Of a stretch of 64,000 nt of DNA, positions 36,475-45,353 are shown in pieces. The position numbers were made by a program, and so were the translations under genes. Source of the stretch: Bacteroidota bacterium (lineage in GTDB: Bacteria; Bacteroidota; Bacteroidia; Chitinophagales; Chitinophagaceae); the NCBI GenBank assembly GCA_018267955.1, contig JAFDXL010000009.1:770717-834716 (forward strand). The letters are read 5' to 3'. Every line of letters begins with the position of its first letter. Within the stretch, counting starts at the first letter, position 1. The notes under the pieces were generated by a model. The model was given only the letters and a program-made list of their open reading frames with translations, searched no databases and was not told the DNA's origin.

Positions 36475-37758
36475 ATGTATCCTGATTTTCAACAACTCTT
36501 ACAAAGCCTGTTCGGCACACCCATGCCCGAATGGCTAAGCATATTTAAAACCTTCGGCTTAATGGTAGCCATCGCTTTTTTCGGCGCAGCATGGAGCCTT
36601 ATACAGGAGCTGAGAAGGAAAGAGCAAATGGGGTTGCTGATACCAACATTTACAGAAATAGAAGTGGGTAAGCCTGCTTCCGCAACTGAGTTACTATTAT
36701 CGGCCCTTGGCGGGTTTGTTCTTGGCTTTAAGGGCGGTGGTATGATAGGCAATGCAGCACAAGTTTCTCCAGACCCGCTTGGATATGTTTTTTCGCTGCA
36801 AGGCAGCCTTGTTTTTGGCATACTGGGTGCGTTGGTATTTGGCTACATCAAGTATTCAGAAAAGAAAAAACAACAACTGGACGAACCCCAGACTAAGCGT
36901 ATTGCCATCTATCCGCACCAGCGCATCAGCGAAATAGTGATGATAGCCGCCATTGGCGGCTTGGTAGGCGCGAAAGTGTTTAATGCCCTGGAAACATGGG
37001 ACGAGTTTATTAAAAACCCTGCAGAAAGCTTATTGTCTTCATCAGGCCTTACGTTTTATGGTGGCCTTATTGTGGCTACTGTTGCCTTGATGTATTATGC
37101 ACGTAAGCATCAGATCCCTTTTAAGCATCTTTGTGACGCTGCGGCACCGGGATTAATGCTTGCATATGGCATTGGTCGTTTAGGGTGCCAGTTTGCCGGT
37201 GATGGCGACTGGGGCATCTTCAATAGCGCCTATGTCACTGAGCCGAACGGTATCCTAAGGCTTGCCAACCATGGCGAGTTTCAACAAGTAGTACAAACTT
37301 ATCCGCAGTATTTCATACAAAATTTCGGCACTATCGCCTCTGTTCCCCATATTTATGCGCCTGCACCTTCCTGGCTACCTCAGTGGATGTTTGCGATGAA
37401 CTACCCACACAATGTAAATAATGAAGGTATTGCCATTATGGGTTGCATGCACAACTATTGTGCTGTATTACCTGCCGGCGTGTTCCCCACCCCGCTTTAC
37501 GAATCCGTGGTATGCATAGGGTTGTTTTTTGTATTGTGGAGCATGCGTAAACGCCTAAATGCACCACTGCAGATGTTTGGCCTTTACCTCATACTCAATG
37601 GCATTGAACGCTTCCTGGTAGAAACAATACGGGTCAATTATAAATACGACTGGGGGTTTATACATCCCACACAGGCCGAAATATTGTCTGTGGTATTCGT
37701 TATCATAGGCCTGGTTCTTTTGTTAAGAGTACGTAAGGCTTCTCCTGCGCAGGCCTAA
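36475..37758 (+). CDS. lgt: Prolipoprotein diacylglyceryl transferase, long form
   Basis: Adds diacylglycerol to the lipobox cysteine of prolipoproteins in the inner membrane. The 427-residue protein is longer than the E. coli enzyme (about 290) through extra N-terminal helices and a loop of about 80 residues, as in other Bacteroidota. Family motifs are SSGLTFYGGLIVATV, GIGRLGCQFAGDGDWG (the Lgt signature) and FPTPLYES near the C terminus. It probably processes the lipoprotein adaptor at 16043 among others. It is followed after 29 bases by topoisomerase IB. Confidence 0.93.
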   Translation: MYPDFQQLLQSLFGTPMPEWLSIFKTFGLMVAIAFFGAAWSLIQELRRKEQMGLLIPTFTEIEVGKPASATELLLSALGGFVLGFKGGGMIGNAAQVSPDPLGYVFSLQGSLVFGILGALVFGYIKYSEKKKQQLDEPQTKRIAIYPHQRISEIVMIAAIGGLVGAKVFNALETWDEFIKNPAESLLSSSGLTFYGGLIVATVALMYYARKHQIPFKHLCDAAAPGLMLAYGIGRLGCQFAGDGDWGIFNSAYVTEPNGILRLANHGEFQQVVQTYPQYFIQNFGTIASVPHIYAPAPSWLPQWMFAMNYPHNVNNEGIAIMGCMHNYCAVLPAGVFPTPLYESVVCIGLFFVLWSMRKRLNAPLQMFGLYLILNGIERFLVETIRVNYKYDWGFIHPTQAEILSVVFVIIGLVLLLRVRKASPAQA

Positions 37759-37787
37759 ACAGGCACGGTTTTTTGAATGGTTGTGTT

Positions 37788-38903
37788 ATGAAACAAGCAG
37801 CACAACCGCTCGACCCATCGCCCATCCGGCTCAACCGCAATACATTGCTGCGTTTGCATACCGACGCGCATAAGACAGCTGCTGCTGTACACCTGGTTTA
37901 TATAACCGATAAAGAACCCGGCATTACAAGGGTAAGAAAAGGTGACTCCTTCACATACCTGATGGATGGCAAAGCCTTAAAAACCACGGAGCATATTAAC
38001 CGGATCAAAGCATTAGTCATACCTCCAGCATGGGAAAATGTATGGATCAGCCCCATAGCTAACTCCCATCTACAGGTTACAGGCTATGATGCGCGAGGCA
38101 GAAAACAATACAGATACCACCAGTTATGGAGCAGTGTACGTAATCAGACGAAATTCTTTCATATGCATGCATTTGGTCAGGCGCTTCCTGCCATTCGCCG
38201 GCAGCTGGAAAAAGACCTTAGCCTAAATGGCTTGCCACAGGAAAAGGTATTGGCAGCTGTGATCTCTATTATGCAGTGCACTTGCATACGCATTGGTAAT
38301 GATGCTTATGAAAAGCTATATGGATCGTTTGGATTGACCACACTAAAAGACCAACACGTAAAGGTGAATGGCGGTAGTGTACAGTTTAGCTTTAAAGGGA
38401 AAAAGGGAGTATATCACAAAGTGGATATGAAAAGCCGCAAGCTGGCGCGCATTGTGCAGCAATGCAGAGATATTCCGGGCAAAGAATTATTTCAATATTA
38501 TACAGACGATGGTACCAAGAAAGCTATAGATTCCGGTATGGTCAATGCTTACATCCGGCAGATAAGTAATGGTGATTTTACAGCTAAAGACTTCCGTACA
38601 TGGGCCGGCAGCCTAAAGGCATTAGAGGTATTAAAAGAAATAGAAAAGCCTGCGTCTGAAACGCAGGCTAAGAAAAAAATTGTTGAAGTACTGGATATTG
38701 TTGCCGGCCACCTTGGTAATACAAGAACGGTCTGCAAAAAATATTATGTCCATCCCATTTTGTTCGATCATTTCACTAATCATACATTACATAAATTCAT
38801 CTCAAACCCGAGCTTAACGTGTGAACCGCAGCAAGGTTTAACAGGAGAAGAGCAACTCTTAATGGCTATCCTTGAAAGCAATAAGAGTACTATTATAACC
38901 TAA
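37788..38903 (+). CDS. DNA topoisomerase IB (eukaryote/poxvirus type)
   Basis: A 371-residue type IB enzyme that relaxes supercoils by nicking one strand through a 3'-phosphotyrosine. Catalytic residues line up with the poxvirus set: R168 (TCIRIGNDAYEK), a Lys near 204-206 (SFKGKKG), R270 (AKDFRTWAGS), H308 (AGHLGNTRT) and Y320 (VCKKYYVHP). A TTG at 37773 opens the frame, but ATG 37788 fits the family. It follows lgt closely and its TAA overlaps the map stop by 4 bases. Accessory to the usual gyrase and topoisomerases IA/IV. Confidence 0.92.
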   Translation: MKQAAQPLDPSPIRLNRNTLLRLHTDAHKTAAAVHLVYITDKEPGITRVRKGDSFTYLMDGKALKTTEHINRIKALVIPPAWENVWISPIANSHLQVTGYDARGRKQYRYHQLWSSVRNQTKFFHMHAFGQALPAIRRQLEKDLSLNGLPQEKVLAAVISIMQCTCIRIGNDAYEKLYGSFGLTTLKDQHVKVNGGSVQFSFKGKKGVYHKVDMKSRKLARIVQQCRDIPGKELFQYYTDDGTKKAIDSGMVNAYIRQISNGDFTAKDFRTWAGSLKALEVLKEIEKPASETQAKKKIVEVLDIVAGHLGNTRTVCKKYYVHPILFDHFTNHTLHKFISNPSLTCEPQQGLTGEEQLLMAILESNKSTIIT

Positions 38904-39727
38904 ACGGTTGTTACTGCTTCTTCCGTAAGATGTCCTTTATTCAGCTCCGGGTTATTTCTTTCGGCTGCTTCTATAGGTGCAAAATTAGAGAGCGCTTCTC
39001 CGCTATTTTTACGTACAGCTACAGTATGTTCGTAGTGTACGGAAGGCTTACCATCAGCTGTAACAACCGTCCACCCATCGGATAGTGTGTATACATCTCT
39101 TGTTCCCAGGTTGATCATCGGCTCAATAGCCAATACCATACCTTCCTTCAAGCGTTTACCATCGCCTCTGCGCCCATAGTTTGGCACTTGCGGATCTTCG
39201 TGCAGCTTCTTACCAACGCCATGTCCTACCAGTTCACGCACAACACCGTATCCATTCTGCCGTGCAGTATAGTCTTCTACAGCAAACGAGATATCACCTA
39301 CCCTGTTACCATCTTTGGCCTGTGCAATGCCGCGTGCCAGCGATTCTTTGGTAACGCGCATCAGCTTCAATATTTCAGGCTTCACATCGCCAATAGCAAA
39401 TGTATACGCATGATCGCCATGGTAGCCATTCATATACACACCACAGTCCACCGATATAATATCGCCATCCTTCAGCACGTAATCGCTTGGAAAGCCATGC
39501 ACAACTACTTCATTCACCGATATACAAAGCGAATATTTAAAGCCCCCGTAACCTTTAAAAGATGGTACTCCACCATTATCTCTTATAAACTGCTCTGCCA
39601 TCGTATCGATAGAAAGCGTGGTGATACCGGGCTTTAAAAAGTTTGCCACCTCTGTTAAGGTGGCAGTGACCATTAAAGCGCTTTTGCGTATTAATTCAAT
39701 TTCGTCTTTACTTCTAATATGTATCAT
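38900..39727 (-). CDS. map: Methionine aminopeptidase, type I
   Basis: Removes the initiator Met from new proteins. The 275-residue protein has the five metal ligands in order: the two Asp in SVDCGVYMNGYHGDHAYT, the His in ELVGHGVGKKLHEDP, the Glu in LAIEPMINLG and the Glu in HYEHTVAV. It is the last gene of the ribosomal cluster, 16 bases after secY, as in other Bacteroidota. Its C-terminal 30 residues extend past the catalytic core. Confidence 0.96.
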   Translation of the reverse strand: MIHIRSKDEIELIRKSALMVTATLTEVANFLKPGITTLSIDTMAEQFIRDNGGVPSFKGYGGFKYSLCISVNEVVVHGFPSDYVLKDGDIISVDCGVYMNGYHGDHAYTFAIGDVKPEILKLMRVTKESLARGIAQAKDGNRVGDISFAVEDYTARQNGYGVVRELVGHGVGKKLHEDPQVPNYGRRGDGKRLKEGMVLAIEPMINLGTRDVYTLSDGWTVVTADGKPSVHYEHTVAVRKNSGEALSNFAPIEAAERNNPELNKGHLTEEAVTTV

Positions 39728-39743
39728 TACTCACTAATTCAAA

Positions 39744-41096
39744 TTATACGGAAGCTCCTGTTGCCGCCTGGCGGCCAGATATACGACCTGTTTTCATCAG
39801 GCCATCGTATTGGCGCATCAGCAAGTGGCTTTCTATTTGTTGCAGTGTATCAAGGATTACACCCACACCGATCAACATAGAAGTACCACCGAAGAAAGAG
39901 GAGAAACCACTTGTAACGCCCAGCAAAGCAGCAATGCCCGGCAGAACGCCCGCTACAGCAAGGAATACAGCACCAGGTAATGTGATGCGGTCCATAATAG
40001 TAGCAATATAATCAGCAGTTGGCTCTCCAGGTTTCACGCCTGGGATGAAGCTGTTATTCCTTTTCAGGTTATCAGCCATTTCAGACGGGTTGAAGATCAA
40101 CGCTGTATAGAAATAAGTAAATGCAATTACCAGTACCGCATAAACGATGTTATAGATCAGGGATGTATGATCAGACATGGCACGTACAAAACCCTGTGCA
40201 CCTTCATTGTTGCTAAAGCCAACCAGTGTAGCTGGTATAAACATAATAGCTTGTGCAAAGATGATCGGCATTACACCAGCAGAGTTCACTTTCAGAGGAA
40301 TGAAATCACGAGAGCCGGATACTTCCTTTGCAGCATTAGTGCTACCAATGATACGACGTGCATAGTTCAGAGGAATTTTACGTGTACCTTGAGTCAACAG
40401 GATCAGGCCAACAATAACACCAATGAATATGGCGATCTCAATCAGGAATATCAAAAGGCCGCCACCGCCGCCAAGGTTCTTAGCATCAAACTCCTGGCCT
40501 AATGAGTGTGGCAAACGTGCAAGGATACCCACCATGATGATCAGTGAAGTACCGTTACCGATACCCTTATCGGTGATCTTCTCACCCATCCACATTACAA
40601 ACAGGGTACCTGCAGTCAATACGATTACAGTAGATAACCAGAACAGTACCGGGCTGAAACCTTCTACGATAGCGCCACCTGTTTGCGTACGCAGGTAAGC
40701 AACATAAGCACTTGCCTGAAATGCAGTTACCAATACAGTAAGATAACGTGTGTACTGATTGATCTTCTTACGGCCACTTTCCTCGCGTTGCATTTTAGCA
40801 ATTTGCGGCACAACAATACCGGCAAGCTGCATAAAGATAGAAGCAGAGATATAAGGCATTACACCTAATGCAAAGATAGATGCACGCAAAAATGCACCAC
40901 CTGCAAACATATTAAACAAGCCCAATAAGCCACCATTCTGGCTGCTTTCAAGTGCAAGTAAGTTCGGGTTGATACCTGGAAGCGTGATGTAGCAGCCTGC
41001 ACGGTATACCAATACCAGCAATAGCGTAAATAGGATGCGCTTACGGAGTTCATCTATTCCCCAGATATTCTTAAGCGTTTCAATTAATTTCTTCAC
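39744..41096 (-). CDS. secY: Preprotein translocase subunit SecY
   Basis: The 450-residue channel of the Sec translocon with ten membrane helices. Family motifs include YRAGCYITLPGINP after the first helix, the plug-region MFAGGAFLRASIFALGVMPY, and the last cytoplasmic loop NSFIPGVKPGEPTADYI. It is separated from rplO by 92 bases containing a terminator-like hairpin, unlike the tight spacing elsewhere, and leads map. Confidence 0.97.
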   Translation of the reverse strand: MKKLIETLKNIWGIDELRKRILFTLLLVLVYRAGCYITLPGINPNLLALESSQNGGLLGLFNMFAGGAFLRASIFALGVMPYISASIFMQLAGIVVPQIAKMQREESGRKKINQYTRYLTVLVTAFQASAYVAYLRTQTGGAIVEGFSPVLFWLSTVIVLTAGTLFVMWMGEKITDKGIGNGTSLIIMVGILARLPHSLGQEFDAKNLGGGGGLLIFLIEIAIFIGVIVGLILLTQGTRKIPLNYARRIIGSTNAAKEVSGSRDFIPLKVNSAGVMPIIFAQAIMFIPATLVGFSNNEGAQGFVRAMSDHTSLIYNIVYAVLVIAFTYFYTALIFNPSEMADNLKRNNSFIPGVKPGEPTADYIATIMDRITLPGAVFLAVAGVLPGIAALLGVTSGFSSFFGGTSMLIGVGVILDTLQQIESHLLMRQYDGLMKTGRISGRQAATGASV

Positions 41097-41143
41097 TTTG
41101 GACTGTAGTTAATCAACAAAAAATGGAAATGCGAATAAACGAT

Positions 41144-41173
41144 AAAAGACGCATTTTACCAAATGCGTCTTTT
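41144..41173 (-). terminator. Terminator-like hairpin between rplO and secY
   Basis: A perfect 13-base stem AAAAGACGCATTT / AAATGCGTCTTTT with a 4-base loop, read leftward and followed by TTTTATCG. It is within the 92-base rplO-secY gap and could stop or thin transcription into secY-map. Confidence 0.65.
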
Positions 41174-41188
41174 GATTATAGAAATAGA

Positions 41189-41635
41189 TTAAACTAACTC
41201 TACAGTGCTGCCCGCAGCTTCTATTGCTTCTTTAGCTTTTGCACTTATTGCATTCACTTTAAAAGCGATTTTAGCTTTGAATTCACCGAAGCCTAATATC
41301 TTAACAGCGTCGGTGCGGTTGATCAGGCCATTGATATAAAGATTGTCCAGAGAGAACTCCTGGATATTGTATTTCTCGATCAGGTAATCTAATTGACCAA
41401 GGTTGAACACCTTATAATCAATACGGTTGTTATTTTTAAAACCACGCTTAGGCATACGACGCTGGATAGGCATCTGACCACCTTCGTGACCTATTTTGCG
41501 TTTGTAACCGGTGTTTGACTGCGCACCTTTGTTACCACGTGTTGCAGTACCACCATGACCGCTACCTTCACCACGGCCTATACGTTTTGTTTTCTTTACG
41601 GAACCTTCAGCAGGTTTTAAATTGTGCAGTTGCAT
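41189..41635 (-). CDS. rplO: 50S ribosomal protein L15
   Basis: A 148-residue large-subunit protein. The glycine-rich N-terminal arm RIGRGEGSGHGGTATRG is diagnostic, and the C-terminal globular part ends KAKEAIEAAGSTVELV. It is the last ribosomal protein of the spc stretch, 57 bases after rpmD, with a small hairpin in that gap (41654-41680). Confidence 0.97.
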   Translation of the reverse strand: MQLHNLKPAEGSVKKTKRIGRGEGSGHGGTATRGNKGAQSNTGYKRKIGHEGGQMPIQRRMPKRGFKNNNRIDYKVFNLGQLDYLIEKYNIQEFSLDNLYINGLINRTDAVKILGFGEFKAKIAFKVNAISAKAKEAIEAAGSTVELV

Positions 41636-41692
41636 AATTTACGATTTTTGGACTTGCGCGGAATGTAAAACCGCTCGCAATTGGTTAAAAAA

Positions 41693-41878
41693 TTAAGCTT
41701 TTACTTCTTCTACTTTTACCAGGTGATGAACAGCCTGTACCATACCCAGAATCTGCGGTGTTGCTTCTACTTCTACAGTAGCGTGCATTTTACGCAGACC
41801 TAACGCCTGAAGCGTACGCTTTTGGCGCGCCGGACGGTCTATTCCGCTCTTTGTCTGTGTAATTTTAATCTTAGCCAT
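41693..41878 (-). CDS. rpmD: 50S ribosomal protein L30
   Basis: A 61-residue large-subunit protein beginning [16 protein letters not shown], with the family [16 protein letters not shown] segment. The frame stays open upstream to a TTG at 41896, which adds 6 unlikely residues; ATG 41878 gives the family length. It lies between rpsE and rplO in the standard order. Confidence 0.96.
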   Translation of the reverse strand: MAKIKITQTKSGIDRPARQKRTLQALGLRKMHATVEVEATPQILGMVQAVHHLVKVEEVKA

Positions 41879-41952
41879 GACGCTATATAAATTCAAAAGT
41901 TAAAATTCAATAATTCAATACGTTATGCCAGCCGTGAGGCTATGCTAAACTA

Positions 41953-42471
41953 TTACCCGTTGAATACTTTCTTCAGGCTGATGTTGCGTTCTTTTGCAAC
42001 AGCTATTGGTTCGCGCAGCATGCTCAAAGCTGTGAAAGTAGCTTTCACCACGTTGTGAGGGTTAGCAGAACCTAAAGATTTAGAAAGCACGTCTGTAACA
42101 CCTGCAGCTTCTAATACCGCACGCATGCTACCTCCTGCTATCACACCTGTACCGTGAGCAGCTGGTTTGATCAGTACTTTAGCAGCACCGTCTTTTGCCA
42201 GTTGTTCGTGAGGAATAGTACCGTTCATCACAGGTACTTTGATCAGGTTTTTCTTAGCATCATCTATACCTTTAGTGATAGCTTCCTGTACTTCTTTGGC
42301 TTTACCTAAACCATGTCCTACAACACCTTGACCGTTACCTACAACAACCAGGGCAGAAAAGCTAAACGCACGGCCACCTTTTGTGGTTTTTACCACGCGG
42401 TTGATAGCCACTACCTTTTCATGCAGTTCCAGGTCTCCGGCTTTAACGCGATTTAATGTTGACTTCGCCAT
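41953..42471 (-). CDS. rpsE: 30S ribosomal protein S5
   Basis: A 172-residue small-subunit protein that helps decoding accuracy. The double-stranded RNA-binding part is [17 protein letters not shown] with [15 protein letters not shown], and the C-terminal domain has [20 protein letters not shown]. Standard place between rplR and rpmD, 38 bases after rplR. Confidence 0.97.
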   Translation of the reverse strand: MAKSTLNRVKAGDLELHEKVVAINRVVKTTKGGRAFSFSALVVVGNGQGVVGHGLGKAKEVQEAITKGIDDAKKNLIKVPVMNGTIPHEQLAKDGAAKVLIKPAAHGTGVIAGGSMRAVLEAAGVTDVLSKSLGSANPHNVVKATFTALSMLREPIAVAKERNISLKKVFNG

Positions 42472-42509
42472 TATAATTATCTAAAGAAAAATGTTAAACA
42501 ATGTTTGGA

Positions 42510-42869
42510 TTAGAATTTCAGACCACCTTCACGTGCGCCATCTGCTACAGCCTTAACACGGCCATGATACAGGTAACCACCACGATCGAATATGCAATCT
42601 GCCAGGCCAAGAGCCACAGCTTTCTCAGCGATAGCTTTACCAACCATAGCAGCTTTTTCTGATTTAGTGCCTTTTTGTGCAGCTATATCCTTCTGACGAG
42701 AGTTGGCAGCCACCAGCGTAGTGCCTGTTGCGTCATCTATCAGCTGTGCATAGATATCTTTGTTACTGCGGAATACAGAAAGGCGTGGTTTTGTAGCTGT
42801 GCCACTTACTTTGGCACGGATACGCCAGCGCAATTTCTGACGGCGGAGAACTTTAGGATCTGTTGACAT
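42510..42869 (-). CDS. rplR: 50S ribosomal protein L18
   Basis: A 119-residue protein that binds 5S rRNA. Recognised by [20 protein letters not shown] at the N terminus and [20 protein letters not shown] at the C terminus. It is preceded by an unusually wide 110-base gap after rplF that contains a stable hairpin. Confidence 0.97.
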   Translation of the reverse strand: MSTDPKVLRRQKLRWRIRAKVSGTATKPRLSVFRSNKDIYAQLIDDATGTTLVAANSRQKDIAAQKGTKSEKAAMVGKAIAEKAVALGLADCIFDRGGYLYHGRVKAVADGAREGGLKF

Positions 42870-42946
42870 TTTTTATCTGTTTTTTACGGGCTCAGGCTGC
42901 ATTGAGCAACCTGGCTACCGATGTGTTTACAAAATTTATAAAAACA

Positions 42947-42974
42947 ATTATCACCCGCGGTTGCGGATGATAAT
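42947..42974 (-). ncRNA. Hairpin in the rplF-rplR gap
   Basis: A 12-base stem (with one G-U pair) around loop AACC, read leftward, arms at 42963-42974 and 42947-42958, followed by TTGTTTTTATAAA. It resembles a terminator or an RNA processing or protein-binding site in the middle of the ribosomal transcript. Confidence 0.5.
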
Positions 42975-42979
42975 CTTTA

Positions 42980-43534
42980 TTACTTACCGGCTGCTTTACC
43001 TGCCTTACGACGTACGATCTCACCGGCAAACCTAACACCCTTACCTTTGTAAGGCTCTGGTTTACGCAGGCTACGGATCTTGGCAGCAACCTGACCTAAT
43101 AATTGTTTATCGTTAGATTCAAGTATGATCTTTGGATTCTGGCCTTTTTCAGCAGTAGCAGAAGCTTTTACTTCTTTAGGCAGTTCCAGGATGATGTTGT
43201 GAGAGAAACCTAAAGCCATATCTATCTGCTGGCCTTGAACTGCAGCACGATAACCCACACCCACCAGTTCCAGTTCTTTCTTAAATCCTTCAGTAACACC
43301 CACTACCATGTTAGCGATCAGTGAGCGATACAGGCCATGCAGTGCACGGTGACGGATCTGATCTGTAGGACGAGTGATCAACACTTCTCCATCTTTCACT
43401 TCTACTGTGATATCGCGATCTATATTCTGCTTCAGTTCGCCTTTAGGGCCTTTAACAGTTACTTCATTTGCAGGGCTTACTGTCAGTGTTACACCAGAAG
43501 CAAGCTTAATCGCTTTTTTTCCTATACGAGACAT
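42980..43534 (-). CDS. rplF: 50S ribosomal protein L6
   Basis: A 184-residue protein near the factor-binding site. It has the duplicated L6 fold: MSRIGKKAIKLASGVTLTVS at the start, HRALHGLYRSLIANMVVGV in the middle and the signature PEPYKGKGVRFAGEIVRRK at the end. Between rpsH and rplR in standard order, with wide gaps on both sides. Confidence 0.97.
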   Translation of the reverse strand: MSRIGKKAIKLASGVTLTVSPANEVTVKGPKGELKQNIDRDITVEVKDGEVLITRPTDQIRHRALHGLYRSLIANMVVGVTEGFKKELELVGVGYRAAVQGQQIDMALGFSHNIILELPKEVKASATAEKGQNPKIILESNDKQLLGQVAAKIRSLRKPEPYKGKGVRFAGEIVRRKAGKAAGK

Positions 43535-43564
43535 TCTAAAATATATAATTTATGTTATGGAAAA

Positions 43565-43613
43565 GTTTCTGACCGATCAGCCTGTATAGGTACCGGCTTA
43601 ATGTATCAGAAAC
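43565..43613 (-). ncRNA. Stem-loop in the rpsH-rplF gap
   Basis: An 8-base outer stem GTTTCTGA (43565-43572) / TCAGAAAC (43606-43613) encloses a smaller AGCC/GGCT helix. It fills the 92-base gap between rpsH and rplF. A regulatory or processing structure is possible; no known family is recognised. Confidence 0.35.
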
Positions 43614-43626
43614 CTGTTAAAATCTA

Positions 43627-44025
43627 CTAGTATATATGGCACATTACTTCGCCACCAACATTCTGAGTGCGGGCTTCCTTATCTGTCATTACACCTTTAG
43701 ATGTAGAAACGATAGCAATACCGAGGCCACTCATTACACGCTTCAGTTCAGCAGGCTTTGCGTATTGACGCAGACCCGGACGGCTTACACGCTCCAGAGC
43801 TTTGATAGCAGGCTCTTTAGTTTCAGGATGATATTTCAACGCTATCTTGATGATGCCTTGTTTGTTATCATCTTCGAATTTGTATTTCAGGATATAACCT
43901 TTGTCATAAAGGATCTCTGTAATACGCTTTTTAACGTTAGAAGCAGGGATCTCCACTATACGGTGGCGAGCCATCTGCGCGTTACGAATACGGGTTAAAA
44001 AGTCTGCTATAGGATCTGTTACCAT
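43627..44025 (-). CDS. rpsH: 30S ribosomal protein S8
   Basis: A 132-residue 16S rRNA-binding assembly protein. N terminus [19 protein letters not shown] and the C-terminal signature [20 protein letters not shown] are typical. In E. coli S8 represses the spc operon; whether it does so here is unknown. Confidence 0.97.
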   Translation of the reverse strand: MVTDPIADFLTRIRNAQMARHRIVEIPASNVKKRITEILYDKGYILKYKFEDDNKQGIIKIALKYHPETKEPAIKALERVSRPGLRQYAKPAELKRVMSGLGIAIVSTSKGVMTDKEARTQNVGGEVMCHIY

Positions 44026-44101
44026 TATCTTTTAATAAGTTTTGTAAAGTTTTAAATTGCCCCCGGTTTCAGCATTACACTGACCTTGAAACGTTTATAA
44101 A

Positions 44102-44371
44102 TTACCAGCTTGCTTTACGTACACCTGGTATTTTGCCGTCCAATGCCATATCGCGGAACATAACACGACAAATGCCGAACTGGCGCATATATCCTTTAGG
44201 ACGGCCGGACAGCTGACAGCGGTTCTTTAAACGAACCGGTGATGAATTCTTTGGAAGTTTATCCAAAGCAGCATAATCTCCGGCAGCTTTCAGGGCAGCA
44301 CGCTTTTCAGCATACTTTGCTACCATTGCTTCGCGTTTGCGTTGGCGGGCTTTTACTGATTCTCTTGCCAT
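44102..44371 (-). CDS. rpsN: 30S ribosomal protein S14 (zinc-free type)
   Basis: An 89-residue protein of the small-subunit head. The core [20 protein letters not shown] is the S14 signature. Length and the lack of paired CxxC motifs show the zinc-independent long form. It follows rplE by 6 bases. Confidence 0.97.
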   Translation of the reverse strand: MARESVKARQRKREAMVAKYAEKRAALKAAGDYAALDKLPKNSSPVRLKNRCQLSGRPKGYMRQFGICRVMFRDMALDGKIPGVRKASW

Positions 44372-44377
44372 TTAATA

Positions 44378-44950
44378 TTAGTTATTGTCTTTTTTAATGT
44401 TTTTGAAAGGCATACCCAGTTCTTTCAGCAGTTCGTATGCTTCTTCGTTAGTACGTGCAGTAGTAACGAAAGTGATATCCATACCGCTGATACGGGCAAC
44501 CTTATCGATGTTGATTTCCGGGAAGATGATCTGTTCTGTAACACCCATTGTGTAGTTACCACGGCCATCAAATGATTTCTCATTGATACCTTTAAAGTCA
44601 CGTACACGTGGCAGAGTTACAGCAATAAAACGATCCAGGAACTCATACATGTTATTATGACGCAGCGTAACGCGGCAACCGATTGGCATTGCTTTACGCA
44701 GCTTGAAGTTCGAGATATCTTTTTTAGACAAAGTAGGCACTGCCTTCTGACCCGAGATGTTAGTCATTTCAGTAACCGCATCATCGATCATTTTTTTGTC
44801 TGATACAGAGCCTTTAACACCCTGGTTCAGGCATATCTTTACCAGGCGAGGGCATTGCATAACAGTAGAATATCCAAACTTTTTCATCAAAGCCGGTACT
44901 ACCTCTTCTTTATACTTTTTCTGTAAACGAGGGCTGTATACTGTTTCCAT
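44378..44950 (-). CDS. rplE: 50S ribosomal protein L5
   Basis: A 190-residue protein that binds 5S rRNA and contacts the P-site tRNA. Motifs: [36 protein letters not shown], and [18 protein letters not shown] at the C terminus. Its ATG overlaps the rplX stop by one base (TAATG). Confidence 0.97.
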   Translation of the reverse strand: METVYSPRLQKKYKEEVVPALMKKFGYSTVMQCPRLVKICLNQGVKGSVSDKKMIDDAVTEMTNISGQKAVPTLSKKDISNFKLRKAMPIGCRVTLRHNNMYEFLDRFIAVTLPRVRDFKGINEKSFDGRGNYTMGVTEQIIFPEINIDKVARISGMDITFVTTARTNEEAYELLKELGMPFKNIKKDNN

Positions 44951-45288
44951 TATTTAATTTCCTCCCCAGATTTTTTTGATACACGTACAAAACTTGATTC
45001 TTTGCGCTCACGTTTGATACGTACAGGAGCTTTAGCCTTAGCATCCCACAACATAACGTTAGAGATGTTGATAGCAGCTTCTTCCTGCACAATACCCCCT
45101 TGCGGGTTTTGAGCATTAGGCTTCAGGTGCTTGGTTACTACGTTTACACCCTCAACCAGCACACGGCTTTTCTGAGGATAAACAGCCAACACCTTGCGTG
45201 GTTTGCTACGGTCTTTATCATCGCCGGCTATAACTACCACGCTATCGCCTTTCTTAATATTGAACTTAGGTTGAAATCTCTGTTTCAC
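44950..45288 (-). CDS. rplX: 50S ribosomal protein L24
   Basis: A 112-residue assembly-initiating protein with an N-terminal KOW motif ([18 protein letters not shown]). It is overlapped by rplE at its stop. The 65-base gap before it holds a perfect -7 element, so it may start a secondary transcript. Confidence 0.97.
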   Translation of the reverse strand: MKQRFQPKFNIKKGDSVVVIAGDDKDRSKPRKVLAVYPQKSRVLVEGVNVVTKHLKPNAQNPQGGIVQEEAAINISNVMLWDAKAKAPVRIKRERKESSFVRVSKKSGEEIK

Positions 45289-45334
45289 AATCTATTAATT
45301 AAGTTATTGGGCCATACAACCCAAAAACGGGCTG

Positions 45335-45342
45335 CAAAGGTA
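45335..45342 (-). promoter_or_regulatory. Possible internal promoter -7 element before rplX
   Basis: TACCTTTG on the minus strand, identical to the -7 element of the rpsJ promoter and followed, like it, by CAG. It is 47 bases before the rplX ATG. No ideal -33 (a TTG lies 14 bases upstream, too close). Confidence 0.4.
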
Positions 45343-45353
45343 CAATATTTTTT

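Noticed and set aside
36475-38903. Mobile element carrying topoisomerase IB
   Set aside because: No terminal repeats, integrase, transposase or attachment site nearby; codon use looks like the neighbours.
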